In this document: piece by piece, positions 43,676 to 54,950 of the stretch | Layout: every line of letters starts with the position of its first letter | Position numbering within the stretch: the stretch's first letter is position 1 | DNA from: Geosiphon pyriformis | Lineage: Eukaryota > Glomeromycota > Glomeromycetes > Archaeosporales > Geosiphonaceae | Direction of reading: 5' to 3' | Length of the DNA stretch: 64,000 nt | Assembly (NCBI GenBank): GCA_016748015.1 | Contig: JAAOMT010000135.1 | Coordinates: 1,197,582-1,261,581 of the forward strand | Position numbers and translations under genes: made by a program | The notes under the pieces: model-generated | What the model was told of the DNA's origin: nothing | Database searches by the model: none | The model's input: the letters and a program-made list of their open reading frames with translations, nothing else

Positions 43676-46600
43676 AACATTTTGTATTTTTTTTCAAATA
43701 ATATACAAGCTTTTATGAATAAAAACTTTTTGTTATAATTTTTGCATTTAAGTAAAATATAAGATAGTTGTTTTTTTGGTTTTAGTTTTAAGTATAGAAT
43801 ATATTAACTGTTAACTAATTTATTTATGAAAATAAACTGTTAACTAATCTCTTTAGATCATAATAATATTAATTGTAATGTAAATATTTTGAATAATTAT
43901 TTAGTTTTTTTAACCCAATTGGACTAAAAGTTAAATGCCATGTAAGTTTTAGTTATTAGTTGTTTTTTTTTTAAATTCGAAAACTAGAACTTTTTTGAAT
44001 TGTTTGTTAAAAATATTACAAATAACAAATACTCTAATATATTGGTCTTAATAAAAAATCTTTAATTTTTAGGCTTTTTAATCTAAATTTATATTGGCTT
44101 TAAGAAACCAATCATTTTAATGAAAATCTAATATTGAAATATATTTATAACAAGAACTTTAATTGAAATAATAATTTTATTTACTGTAAAAAAAAAATTG
44201 TCAATTTTTTCTACTGGTGTTTTTTTATATTATTAGCAGTAACAATAATTGTTTGAGCAAATCTGTTAATGTTTTTTTTAAGTTGTTATATTAATTAATA
44301 AGTAATAATATTTCTAGCTAATCTATTATTCAAAATTAATCAGATCACTTTTTTTTCAACTTTTACTTTAGTGTATATTGCTATAATAACTTTTTGTTCT
44401 AAAACTGTTGTATTGTTAAGTAAAAAAAATAATTTATTGATTTCAAATTTAAATGAAAATATGTTTAAAATATTGGTATTTTTGGCAATTTTTGTTAGTA
44501 GATTGTAATATTATTATAGAAAAAATTTTGTTGTTGTGTTGTAATTTTATCTTCTAAAAGTACAATAGAATAAAAATTCTGGTTTTTTAGTATTGTAAAA
44601 TAGCTTGGTTGAGTATAAAAATATCTAAATGACTATTAATTATTGTTGTAAAATATTAATTAATAATTAGAACCAAATCTATTGTTTAATTAAAAATAGT
44701 TTTGTGGTCTAAATTGGTTAAATTAAATCAATATTTGACTAGTAGTTAATAACTCTAAACTAAAAGTTAATAATACAGTTGTTGTAATAAAGCAAATTAA
44801 TAATAGTTAATTTGGAGTTTTGAAAAATAATAGACAAATAGTAGTAAGTAATATAATTGCTATTGTTAAAAAAAATAAAGTTGATTATTTTGTTGTTGTT
44901 GGTTTTATTATATCTTTTTGCAATTACATTTTTAATCTTTTGGAATTCTACAATAGTAGCAGTTTAATAATTGGGATTGTCAGATAATAAGAAGTTTTCT
45001 TGATATTTTTACTATAGTAATAATACTTTTATTGTTAATTAGTAAAATATGTTTCAAATTTTTTTATAAATTGATTAATTTTTTCCTTAGCTGCTATACT
45101 AATTTCTTCAATTATCAAGTTGACAAGTTTAATATGGTTGGTTTTTTTTATTGTTATTTTGTAGTTTTTAATATATTAAATAACAGTAATTAAATCTTCT
45201 AAAGCATATAATCAAACTTTTTTAATAAGTTTGTTTTTAAGTTTTGTAATAAATTAATCTAAAACTTAAATATTAGAATAGTAAGCATTTATTTCTAGCT
45301 GGGAAATTTTTTTAAGAAGTTTGTTAAACTTTTTAATATAAATCATAACAAATTTAAATGGTTTTTGTTTAATGTTTTAAAAATAGTTTCAAAAAATAAT
45401 TAAAGTATTATTGTTAATAAACTATTCAAGAAAAACAGTTTTAAAAACTGTTTAGTTTGCAAAAAAACAGCCAAGTTTTCAAACTATTTGTCTATAGTTT
45501 TTTAAGAAAATAAGAAATTGCTTTTAATATTCTAATTGCATTCTATCTGTTTGTATTTTTTGTTTTAATAACTTGGTTAAGTTATTTTTAAGGACTGGTC
45601 TCGGTATTTTTTTTAGAGAAATCAGAAATTTTTGCAATATATAAAGTCTTTTTTTTATTTTTTTTATTGTTTGTAATTTTATTTTTTTTATTTTTTTTAA
45701 TTGGTTCAGAAATGTTTTCTTTGTTGGCTAATGTTTCTAAATGTTTTTTTTGTTTTTTGCTAAATAATTAAGAAGATTAGTGCTAGTATAAATTAATTTT
45801 AACTATTAAGTTGGATTTTTGGTAAAGTTTTTTGGTTTTAAAAATTGATTGAAAAATGAGTTTGGTGTTTGTATTTAAGCAAGTAAAGTTAAAAAAAATG
45901 CGATTAAAAATAGTAGTTTAGAACTGGTTTTTTGTTTAAATATTTGCAAGTATTGAAAGATTGTTTTGGTGTATTAAATGTTGTGCAAACTAGTTAGATG
46001 TTTTTTATTTGTCTTTGTTGTTTGTTTTTGGTTTTGATTTGAGTTTAAAAACAAATTATAAGTTGGCAGAATATTTTTTTTACAAAACTTAATAATGTTG
46101 TAATCAAGTTCTTTAAAATAAATAGCATAATTATTAGCATTGATATTTTTTGAGTTTCTGTTTATGATAAAATTTTCAAGAAGATTTTGCTTAATTTTTG
46201 TAATATTTTAGTTTTTAAAAAAATAATTATTGATTCAGTTTTCAATATATTAAAAAAGTATTTTTTTAAAAGCTATGATTTTATCTTGAATTCCAAATTA
46301 TTGTTTGCAGTAAGTGTAAATTAACTAATAATACTTTAGAGTTGTTATGTTAAATATAATTACCACTTTAATTTAATTATTGCTGTATTATTTTTAAGAA
46401 AGCATTAAATATTACTAAAGATTTTTTTATCTTTTTTTAATGTTGTAAATATTATTTTGTTATTATTTCTGTTGTTAATAGAAGTTGGTAAACTTTTAAT
46501 AAGCTAATTTTTCTTTTAAAATATCTCTTTATATTTTGAACTGTATATGTTATTGGGCTTATAATAAAATAATCAATTTTATGCCAATTATTTATATAAT

Positions 46601-48251
46601 TACTTTGTAGTAAAAGTCAACTTTTTTACAGAAAAATTTTATTTGTAAGTTCTTCAAAAATATGTGTAGTTACTTTGTTGTAAAAAGCAACTTTTTTACA
46701 GAAAATTTCGACTATAGACTATCTAATAATATAAAAAATAAAAATAAAAATAAAAATAAACTAAAGAAAAGAAATAAAAAAAATATTAAGAAAGTTGTTT
46801 TAGATCTAGATTTAAAAATTGCTAACAATTACTAAAATTAGTAGCTAATTAATTTTAAAATATTAATATAAAATGACCAATTTCACAATAAAAATAATTA
46901 AGAATTTTTATGTTTTTAAAGTAAGTTTTATTAATTTGTATAAAAGATATTAGAAAAAACATTAGTTTTAGTTAAAATAAAATTCTAACTAAAATATATT
47001 TTTTCAAAAAAAAAGCTCTTTTTTTATACAATTTGTTATAGTATTATTTTATAATCTAGTATTTTTTTTCTTAATATTTTATTAAACTACAAGTTATTTC
47101 TGTAAATTAAAAAATTATTTTTGTGAATTTTTGAATATTTTATCGAATTACTAAATACTTTAACAAATTTTAAATGTTATATAGTTGGGTATATTATATA
47201 ATTTAATCATTATAATTTGGTTTTATTTGTGTTTTGTACAAATTGAATTATTAATTGAATAATAATTTAATTAATTTAATTAAAATAATAATATATACTA
47301 ATTAATAATAAGAATTATAAAAATAATTTTATGTTAAATAATATTTCAAATTTTGATTAGTAACAGCAATTCTAACAAAATAATTAGAATATTCTTTTAA
47401 GTTTTTATATTAGTTATTAAAAATCTTTAATTAATACTAATTTTTTTGGTCTTTAATATTATGTATTCTGTTTTTTTGTTTATTAAATACTATTTTATAT
47501 TTTGTTTTAACAAAAAATTTGTTTTAAAGTTAATACTATAAAACTTTAATTATTTTTGAATAATATCAAATTTATTATATTAAATTTAATTAGTTTTATA
47601 TAAAACTTAATAATTAAAAATAAAAATTACATATAATTTTTAAGACAAAATATGAAATTAATTTAAAAAAACATAATTTAATAGTTTAAAATAGTTTATT
47701 GTTAACTTTTATTTATAATTAAACAAATAGTTTTTTAAATAATATAATTAAATTACTTAATATTAATAAAATTTATAATATGTGTTTTAATTAATATTTA
47801 TTTTGTTTTATTTTTTTAAATATATATAATAAAATTAAGATTGTAATAAGTATATAATTTAGTTTTAATTAACTTAAATAATTGGTTATATGTAAAAAAT
47901 ATGTAAGTTATATCTAATTTTAAATATTATACTAAATAATTATTAAATTTTACAAGTAAAATAATAATAAAAAAATAATAATAAATATATTTTTGTTGTA
48001 AATTATAAAAAAAAAAATACCAATTAAAATAAAAAACAATATTTTTAATAAAGTTGCAATTAATTTAAGTAAAAAAATAATTAAAATTAAATTAAATATA
48101 ATTTAAATAAAATAATAATAATTTTTTTGTTAATAATAAAATACTTAATTTTATAAAAGCTTTAAATTTTAAATATTAAGTTTAATATAAATATAATTGT
48201 TAAATAAATAAAGAATTTGATTAAAAATAATAATAATTTTGTTAATATTAT
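43676..48251. other. AT-rich desert with unidentified decayed elements
   Basis: 4.6 kb without genes. On the minus strand at about 44.92-44.98 kb a Cys-x2-Cys...Cys pattern (CYYCRIPKD, stop, KCNC) looks like a decayed gag zinc knuckle, perhaps from a different retroelement at 43.7-46.6 kb. A two-copy repeat with internal palindromes lies at about 46600-46715. Otherwise nothing recognisable. Confidence 0.5.
46600..46715. repeat. Two-copy tandem repeat with internal inverted repeats
   Basis: Two units of TTACTTTGTAGTAAAAGTCA... type, the second reading TTACTTTGTTGTAAAAAGCA, each followed by ACTTTTTTACAGAAAA. The cores GTAAAAAGCAACTTTTTTAC are near-palindromic. The units start about 65-70 bp apart. 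Function unknown; they may be part of a dead LTR or terminal repeat. Confidence 0.55.
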
Positions 48252-50790
48252 ATAAAAAAAAAAACTTTTTTCTCTTCTATGTCCAAATTTTTTAAAGAGC
48301 AGTTTTTTAAAAAAGAAGTTTTTTGTTTTTTATTCTTCTAGTTATATTATTTTTAACATTTTTTAACCTAATAATTCTTTTGTGGTAGATCTAAATACTG
48401 TTTTGAGTAGTAGTATATCTAAGAAAAAAACTCTTAAAAATGCTTTTTATGATTTTGTAGATGATATTTTTTCTCAAAAAAAAAAAGTTTCTGTTAACAA
48501 TATTAAGTATTCTGGTGATAAAAAAAAAATTTCTTTGGTCAAATCTGGTGTTAATAATAAAATATATTTAGATATGAATAATAAATTTAGAAATAATAAG
48601 ATTAGTAATGCTATAATAAGCTTAGGTGGTGGTTTTCTTTTCAGTTCGGCTGTGTTAACTTCCAAAATTAAGAAAATTAATACTAGTTTGATTGGTAATT
48701 TTTCTATTGGTATTATTGACTTTGGAATAGATGAAAATATGAATTTTTTTTTTCTTTTCTAAATATTTCTCTTAATAAAAGATAGATCAATTCTAAGATA
48801 GTAAAAACTCAGATTAAGGTGATTATTAAAAAATTTTTTATATTAGACATCAATTTTTTAGCTATAAAAGAAAAGTCAGCAACAGCAAAGATTCAATTTA
48901 TTAAAAATTTTTTTTCAATAATCAATGGTTTTGAAAGGGTCATTACTTTTTCAAAATTTAAAAAAATTATCCAATCAGTGTTTACTTCTGAGAAAAACAT
49001 AAAAAAGACTGTATTATTGGTCAGGAAAAAAGACATTATTGTAAATACTGATTTTAAAAAACAAAAAATTAGGTTATATTGGACTGTAGTTATCAAGAAA
49101 ATTCTCATAGATATGTTTAAAAATATGATTGTTACTGCAGTAGCTGAGTTTAGGGAAATTGTGTCAATTCATTTACAATTAATTAAACTGTAGCAAAAGA
49201 CTATAGTCAAATTTGTCAAATCAAGTCAGACTAATTTGTTGGCTGTAAAATAATCATTTTTAATTAAAAAAAATTCTGTATACATAACCAAAGTTATAAG
49301 AGATAATAATATCTGAGTATTAAGAGATTAGTTTAGAACACTTTTGTTTACTTTGTTTGTAAAAACAACAGCTTATAATTTAAGTACTTTATTAGATAAG
49401 ATTGATAAAAAAACTTGTATCATTAATTGTTTACTTGAAACTGGCAATCAGGTTCATTGTGTTGTGATTGGTTTTAAGTTTGATGAGAAATTGGAGTTTG
49501 CATTTTACATGAAACCAATTCTTGGTAGTATTAGACTATTTTGAACAAAAATAGATCTGGTTTGATATAAAAAGTGTGGAAAATTTGGTTATTTTGTTTT
49601 AAAGTATAATACAACATTTAAATTCACTCTCAAGTCCCTAAAGTCATTTAAAAAATCTGTTTCTGAGACAAATTATCTTTAACTAGCCAGATTGTATGCT
49701 AAAAAATGTTTTTATCTCTTATTCTGCTGCTTTTAATGGCAAGTCATGGGCTTAAATGGTCTCAGTAGTATTCTCTTTTTATAATTTATTTTGTAGCTTT
49801 TGGTTTTGGTCTCTTTTTTCTGATGTCTCAGGTTCAGATAGTAGTTTTTTTTCTATTTTAACTGATAACTCATTTTTAGATGCTTATTTGGCTTCTTTGG
49901 AATGCTTCTTGGGGTTCTTGACAAATCAAATTTCTGGCTTAGTATGCAAACTCAACAACATATAATTAGTATTTTTGGCTTCTTTTCCTTTTTTTTATGA
50001 CTTAATTATCTCAATGGCTGCTAATTTAGATCCAGATTTGGATATAGTTTTGAATAGTTCTAAAATAGTGCTTTTACTTCTTTTTTTTGTTGTTTTTATT
50101 GTTTTAGTTTTAAATCTGAATAGTTTAAAAGTTTTGATTACCAAAATAGTCAGTTTTGAGTTAAAAATGGTGACTTTAAAGATCTCTGTTAATTCAGTTC
50201 TGGCAAAGTTAGATCAGTTGTATTTAGGCTTAGGTTTTTTAATATTTTTTTTATCTCAATAAGTAATTTAATTTGGAAAATTACTACATGCAATATTTAT
50301 GGTGTCAATATTCCAGCTAAACAAGAGAATATCATGTATTGGCACATAAATTTAGGTAATATGATTTTAATTATTACAGAAACAAAATTAAAATTTAATA
50401 TTAGACTCTGAATTATAAACAAGTTTGATAAGATGCAAGTTTTCACATCTGGTTTGAATAAAAATTTTTTTGGTGTTGAAATAGCTATTATCATCAACAA
50501 TTCTTTGGCTTGACATGTGTCTAAAGTAGAAAAGATCTCTGATTATAATGTTTTAGTAAAACTGCTGTTTAAAAGAAAGTTATCTGTTATAATTTTAGAT
50601 TTGTATATTAATATATTTATTAAAACAAAATTTGGTTAGGCATCTGAAATCAATTTTTTTATCTCTAGAGCTGTTAGCTCCAGCACTTTTGTGGTATTAA
50701 AGAAAGACTTCAATAAAGATGGTCCAAAAAAAAGTACAAGTTTCAGGTTTTGTGTGGATTTGGAATTGGTTAGTTTTTTTTGTAGATGTT
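48252..50790 (+). mobile_element. LINE retrotransposon, 5' part: ORF1-like region and endonuclease, decayed
   Basis: Starts with a T-rich leader (ACTTTTTTCTCTTC), then a translation in several broken frames: VDLNTVLSSSISKKK at 48.4 kb, KKFFILDINFLAIKEKSATA at 48.83 kb, and YKKCGKFGYFVLKYN at about 49.57 kb. The last is a CCHC knuckle whose His and last Cys are lost. An Ile/Leu/Val coiled coil follows (VLVLNLNSLKVLITKIVSFE), then an endonuclease-like domain from about 50.27 kb (ITTCNIYGVNIPAKQENI, IITETKLKF, VVLKKDFNKDG). The usual LGGDFN of the endonuclease reads LKKDFN. The element is interrupted at 50790 by the Gypsy insertion and resumes at 60875. The same family forms 1-675. Confidence 0.82.
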
Positions 50791-51651
50791 ATTACAGATG
50801 ATTATTTGGGGTCTTAAATCAAATAACAAATCTGTAACTTGGTGCTCAATATTTTGACAAAACTGGTGATACTGGTATGTTGGTTGTATCTGAAAGTTTT
50901 AGAGTTGAATCCTTTGTATAATAGACAGAGATTTAATTGATGATTTTATTTGTAGCTTCCCAAAACTGCAGTTTTGTTAAATTTTTTTCTCAGCATGGTC
51001 CAGTAATCCTCCTGGTAAGCTATCCTCAAATCTATGAGTGTTTTACCCTTGTTTCACGGGTCTTTTACCAGTCCCTATGATGTCTGTATCTCAGCACTTA
51101 ATCCTTAATCAATTTTAGTAAAACCAAAGAAATAACAAAAGAAATAAAAGAAAATAAAAGAAGATAAAAAATTAACAAAAAGCAATTGCAAGTTAGTATT
51201 CTGTCAATAGCCATGATCAAGAGCTATTGTTCCAGTGTAGTTAAGTATCAATTACTATCAACACTTCATGTTGATAGTAGAAAGTGGATTGAGATAGTGA
51301 ATAATTATTTATTAATATTTGTAATTTGGAAAGTTGCTTAAATAAAATCTAAACAGAAAGATCTTCTAACTAAAGATTCTGCTTTTTCTACTTTTAATGC
51401 TACCGCTATATATACATAATTGATGTTCTATGAAATCACTCACATTTCTGAGTAATGTGCTATGATTTCTTGAGCAATACTCACATTGCTGAACAATGTG
51501 CTCTAATTTTCTAATATCGTTCTACATTGCTAAGCAATGTGCCATGTTTTCTGATATTGCTCTACACTGCTGAGCAATATGCTTATGTGCTAAATACTAT
51601 TCTCTTATTGGTCTGCTATTTTCTCTATCTGTTTTTTTTTTATGAGTAATA
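50791..51651 (-). repeat. 3' LTR of the Gypsy element
   Basis: 861 bp, matching 60010-60874 over its whole length. Its minus-strand start is TATTACTCATAAAA, against TGTTATTCATAAAA in the other LTR (a G-to-A loss of the TG end). The inner end reads ATTACAGATGATT where the other has TGTTACAGATGATT. Confidence 0.93.
51437..51590 (-). promoter_or_regulatory. U3 palindrome array, four units (3' LTR)
   Basis: Four imperfect palindromes in about 150 bp, consensus CACATTGCTGAGCAATGTG. They are CACATTTCTGAGTAATGTG, CACATTGCTGAACAATGTG, TACATTGCTAAGCAATGTG and CACTGCTGAGCAATATG. On the element's coding strand they lie in U3, upstream of a TATATATA box (about 51410-51420). They could be transcription-factor sites or hairpins. 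Confidence 0.75.
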
Positions 51652-51666
51652 TTATCTCCTCCTTTT
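51652..51666 (-). other. Polypurine tract of the Gypsy element
   Basis: On the coding strand AAAAGGAGGAGATAA directly precedes the 3' LTR, as expected for the primer of plus-strand DNA synthesis. Confidence 0.75.
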
Positions 51667-52349
51667 AATATTAAGCTTCATCGAAATCTTTGTTTTGAAT
51701 CAATTTTAATACTTCTTTTTCAAGTATTGTTTGTTTGACTCTGTTCTTCATGTCTTCTACTTGTGTATTGTTCATTCTTCTCTATTGGTTAATGGATATG
51801 GTTTCTATGTTAGGGTGTAACAGTATTTCTGGATAGTTCTAAAATATGTTGTATAGTTGATAAATTGTTCTCACATGTAATGTTGAGTTTGTCTTTTTCC
51901 CAATAAATTCTTCAATTTGCTGTATTATGTTTTGGTTAAATACTCTCTTGGATTTGTCAATATACAACTCCTGAATATTCAACTTTTGACCTAACTGATA
52001 GTAACAGTATGATATTGAAAGTTGTTCTGTCCATTGCTTCTAATTCTCTTTTGTAAGTTCTTCTGTTGGTGCCATAATAAGTATTTTCCCAAAAGTGTTC
52101 TTTACTTTTTCTATTATATTGTTTGACCAGTTTTTATTATTCTTTGGTAACCACTAATATAGTGTATTCTTTGTCTTTCTTTTGGTGTTTTGATAGTAAA
52201 TTGTTTGGTTGTTAACAATAATTTCCATGTCTAAAGGTTGTTGACTTAAGGCCTGGAATAATTGTTGAACTATAGTGTGAATATGATCTGGTATTTCCAT
52301 TTTTCTTGGTTGTTTTTGTCATGTATACTGTGTCTTTATATACTCTTTT

Positions 52350-53527
52350 ATTGTTTAATTTTACATGTTTGGTCCAATGATTATAATTGGTTCCAGATCT
52401 TGTGGAATCTCATCTGGTTGGATTAGTATTCTTTGTACTCCTAATTGTGGAATATTATTGGTAGATGGTAACACTATATAGTGATATAATTTCAGTCAAT
52501 CACCATGTGCTGCTTTGGCTAAGATTTTGTTGTCCCATCTTAATTTATAAGCTCTATTTCCTAAAATTTCTTCTATGTGAAATGGTCCATCCCATTTGGA
52601 GTTAAATTTTCTATTCCATTGTTTTTCCACTTTGATACAATATAATAATACTTTGTCTCCAATCTTGAATTTAACTGATTTATCTGGTAATTGGTTATCA
52701 TATCATTCTTTTTGCTTTTCTTGAGACTTTTGAATATTATTAGCTGCTTTTTGTTGTCTGTTTTCTAGTGTTTCCATTAGGTCATATGTTCTTCTCAACA
52801 ATGTTTCTTAGAAATTAGCTTCTGTTATTGGTTCCATTAAATATGTGCTGATCTTTCTCTTAACTGGTAATATTGCTGTCCTATTATATACCAATTCAAA
52901 TGGTGTTGCTTGTATAGTATCTTGTCTTATTGTCTGATAAGCAAATAATACTGATGGTATAAACAAATCCCATTCATCTTGGTTTTCTTAACTGATTTTG
53001 GCGATTGCTTTACACAGTATTCTGTTAAACTTTTTGACTAGTCCATTTGTTTGTAGATAATATGGTGATGATAATGGTTTTTTTATCCCAAATCTCTGAC
53101 TTAATTCTGTTAATGTTCTATTTACAAAATGAGTTCTTTGATCTGATAGTAGTTCTTTTGGATATCTGTATTAACATATCAAATCTTGATGAACAAATTC
53201 GGCAATAGATTCTACATTTGCTCTTTGAATGGCTTTTGCTTCTGGCCATTTAGTGAGATAATTCATGGCTACTACAATATATCTGTTGCTTTTACTGGTG
53301 ATTGTTAATGGTCCGACTAAGTCAATTCCAATGTGATCAAATGGTTGTCCTACTTTGATTGGTTTTAATGGTTCACTTGGTCTTGTTCCTCCTTTTTTTT
53401 GACAAGCATTACAATTTTGAACATATTGGATGATGTCTGGATATATTGATGACCAATAATATCTTTTTCTGGTTCTTTCTATGGTTGCTTCTTTATGAAA
53501 ATGTCCTGCTGTTGGATCTAAGTACAT
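52350..53527 (-). pseudogene. Gypsy integrase, degraded
   Basis: The zinc-binding N-terminal part reads GHFHKEATIERTRKRYYW followed by NCNACQKKGG. The catalytic core has GIDLVGPL (first Asp), LLSDQRTHFVN (second Asp) and QTNGLVKKFNR, where family members have the third acidic residue (Glu) as in NGxVE; here it is Lys (near 53030), a single G-to-A change. The C-terminal tail KQWNRKFNSKWDGPFHIEEI is the segment also found decayed at 25.6 kb. Several stops interrupt it (for example after DLIC and after AKIS). No chromodomain is apparent. Confidence 0.85.
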
Positions 53528-53859
53528 GTTGAATAATATTGTCTCTTTCTTTAGTTCTGTGATTACTCTGATTGATTGATCTGAATTTCTTCTGTTCTTT
53601 TAGTAGAGTATATTTTGATGATTGATAAAATATTTTGATTGTTGTTTTATGTTGTTTTGTTCCTTTTGAGATAATTTCTCCTTGAACAATTGAGTATTTA
53701 TATAATGCTGGAGTTGTTAGTATTTTTGTGTGTTCATCTTTTGTTATATTTTTGGGTTGAAATGTTTTTAGATTTGTCTTATTTGCAACAGTCCATTGGC
53801 ATTTTCATTGTCTTTTCTCTTTTTATAATGTACTGTATAATTGAATGGTGAAAGTTTTA

Positions 53860-54950
53860 TTTTTCATCTGGCATGGTGATTGTCTACAAATTCTTGTTTC
53901 TGGATTGAATTCAATCCTTTGTGATTAGTGTACACTTCAAACTTTTGACTTAAGTATTCCTTCTATTTGATGACAGCCCAATAGATAGCTAAGTGTTCTA
54001 ATGCTGGAGTTCCATATTTTTTTCTCAACTGGACTTAAGCTTTTACTGGCATAAGCTACTGGATGTTTTCTTCTATCTGATCTTTTCTGTGATAGTACTG
54101 CTCCCAATACTTGATCTGATGCATCAGTAGTGATTATAAATGATTTGCTATAATCTGGATACATCAATATTAGAGCTTGAATAAGTTTTCTTCTTAATGT
54201 GTCAAATGCTTTTTGTTGAGCTTCAGTCTATTTATACTTCACATTCTTGGTCTGTAGATAGTGAAGTGGCTGAACCAGTTTTGAAAAGTCTTTGATAAAA
54301 CAGTGATAATAGTCTGCAAAACCTAAAAATGCTCTTAGTTTTGTCAAATTGGTTGGTTTTAAAAAGTTCTTAACTACTTTAATCTTGTTTAGATCCGTTT
54401 TGATTCCATCTTTGCTCACTACATGTCCCAAAAACTTGAGTTCAGTTTTTCCAAAGAAACATTTGGTTGCATTTAGTTTCAATCCTGCTCTCTTCAACCT
54501 TTCAAACACTTGTTAAAGATGATGCAGATAATCATCAAATGTTTTTGAGAACACATTGGTGTCATCCAAGTATATGACTACTGATTTCCATAGTAATCTT
54601 ATATAGACAATTTCCATGAGCCATTGGAATGTTGCTGGAGTATTCATCAAGTCAAATGGCATGACTTCAAACTCAAAATTTTTTTCTTTTGTAGTGAACG
54701 TTGTTTTTTCTTTGTTAGTTGAATCCATGGCTACTTGCCAGTAACCACTATCTAAGTCCAGTATTAAGAACCATTTATTTTCTCCAAAAGCATTGAATAG
54801 TTCTTGGATCTTTGGAGTTGAATAGCTATCATCTTTTGTTACTTCATTCAGTTTTTAATAGTCTACACAAAACCAGATTTTTCCATTCTTCTTACAGACT
54901 AGTACTACTGGTGATGACCATGGACTCATTGATGGCTAAATTAGCCCAGT
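53860..54950 (-). pseudogene. Gypsy reverse transcriptase and RNase H, degraded
   Basis: RT segments in order: PSMSPWSSPVVLVCKKNGK, FCVDY, stop, KLNEVTKDD, FLILDLDSGYWQVAMD, FEFEVMPFDLMNTPATFQWL and VVIYLDDTNVFS. The active-site YLDD at 54561-54572 is intact. The connection domain follows: LKFLGHVVSKDGI and LRAFLGFADYYHCFIKDFS. RNase H begins with FIITTDASDQVLGAVLSQ and YASKSLSPVEKKI. At least three stops and frame shifts break the frame. The order RT, RNase H, integrase is Ty3/Gypsy-like. Confidence 0.92.
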
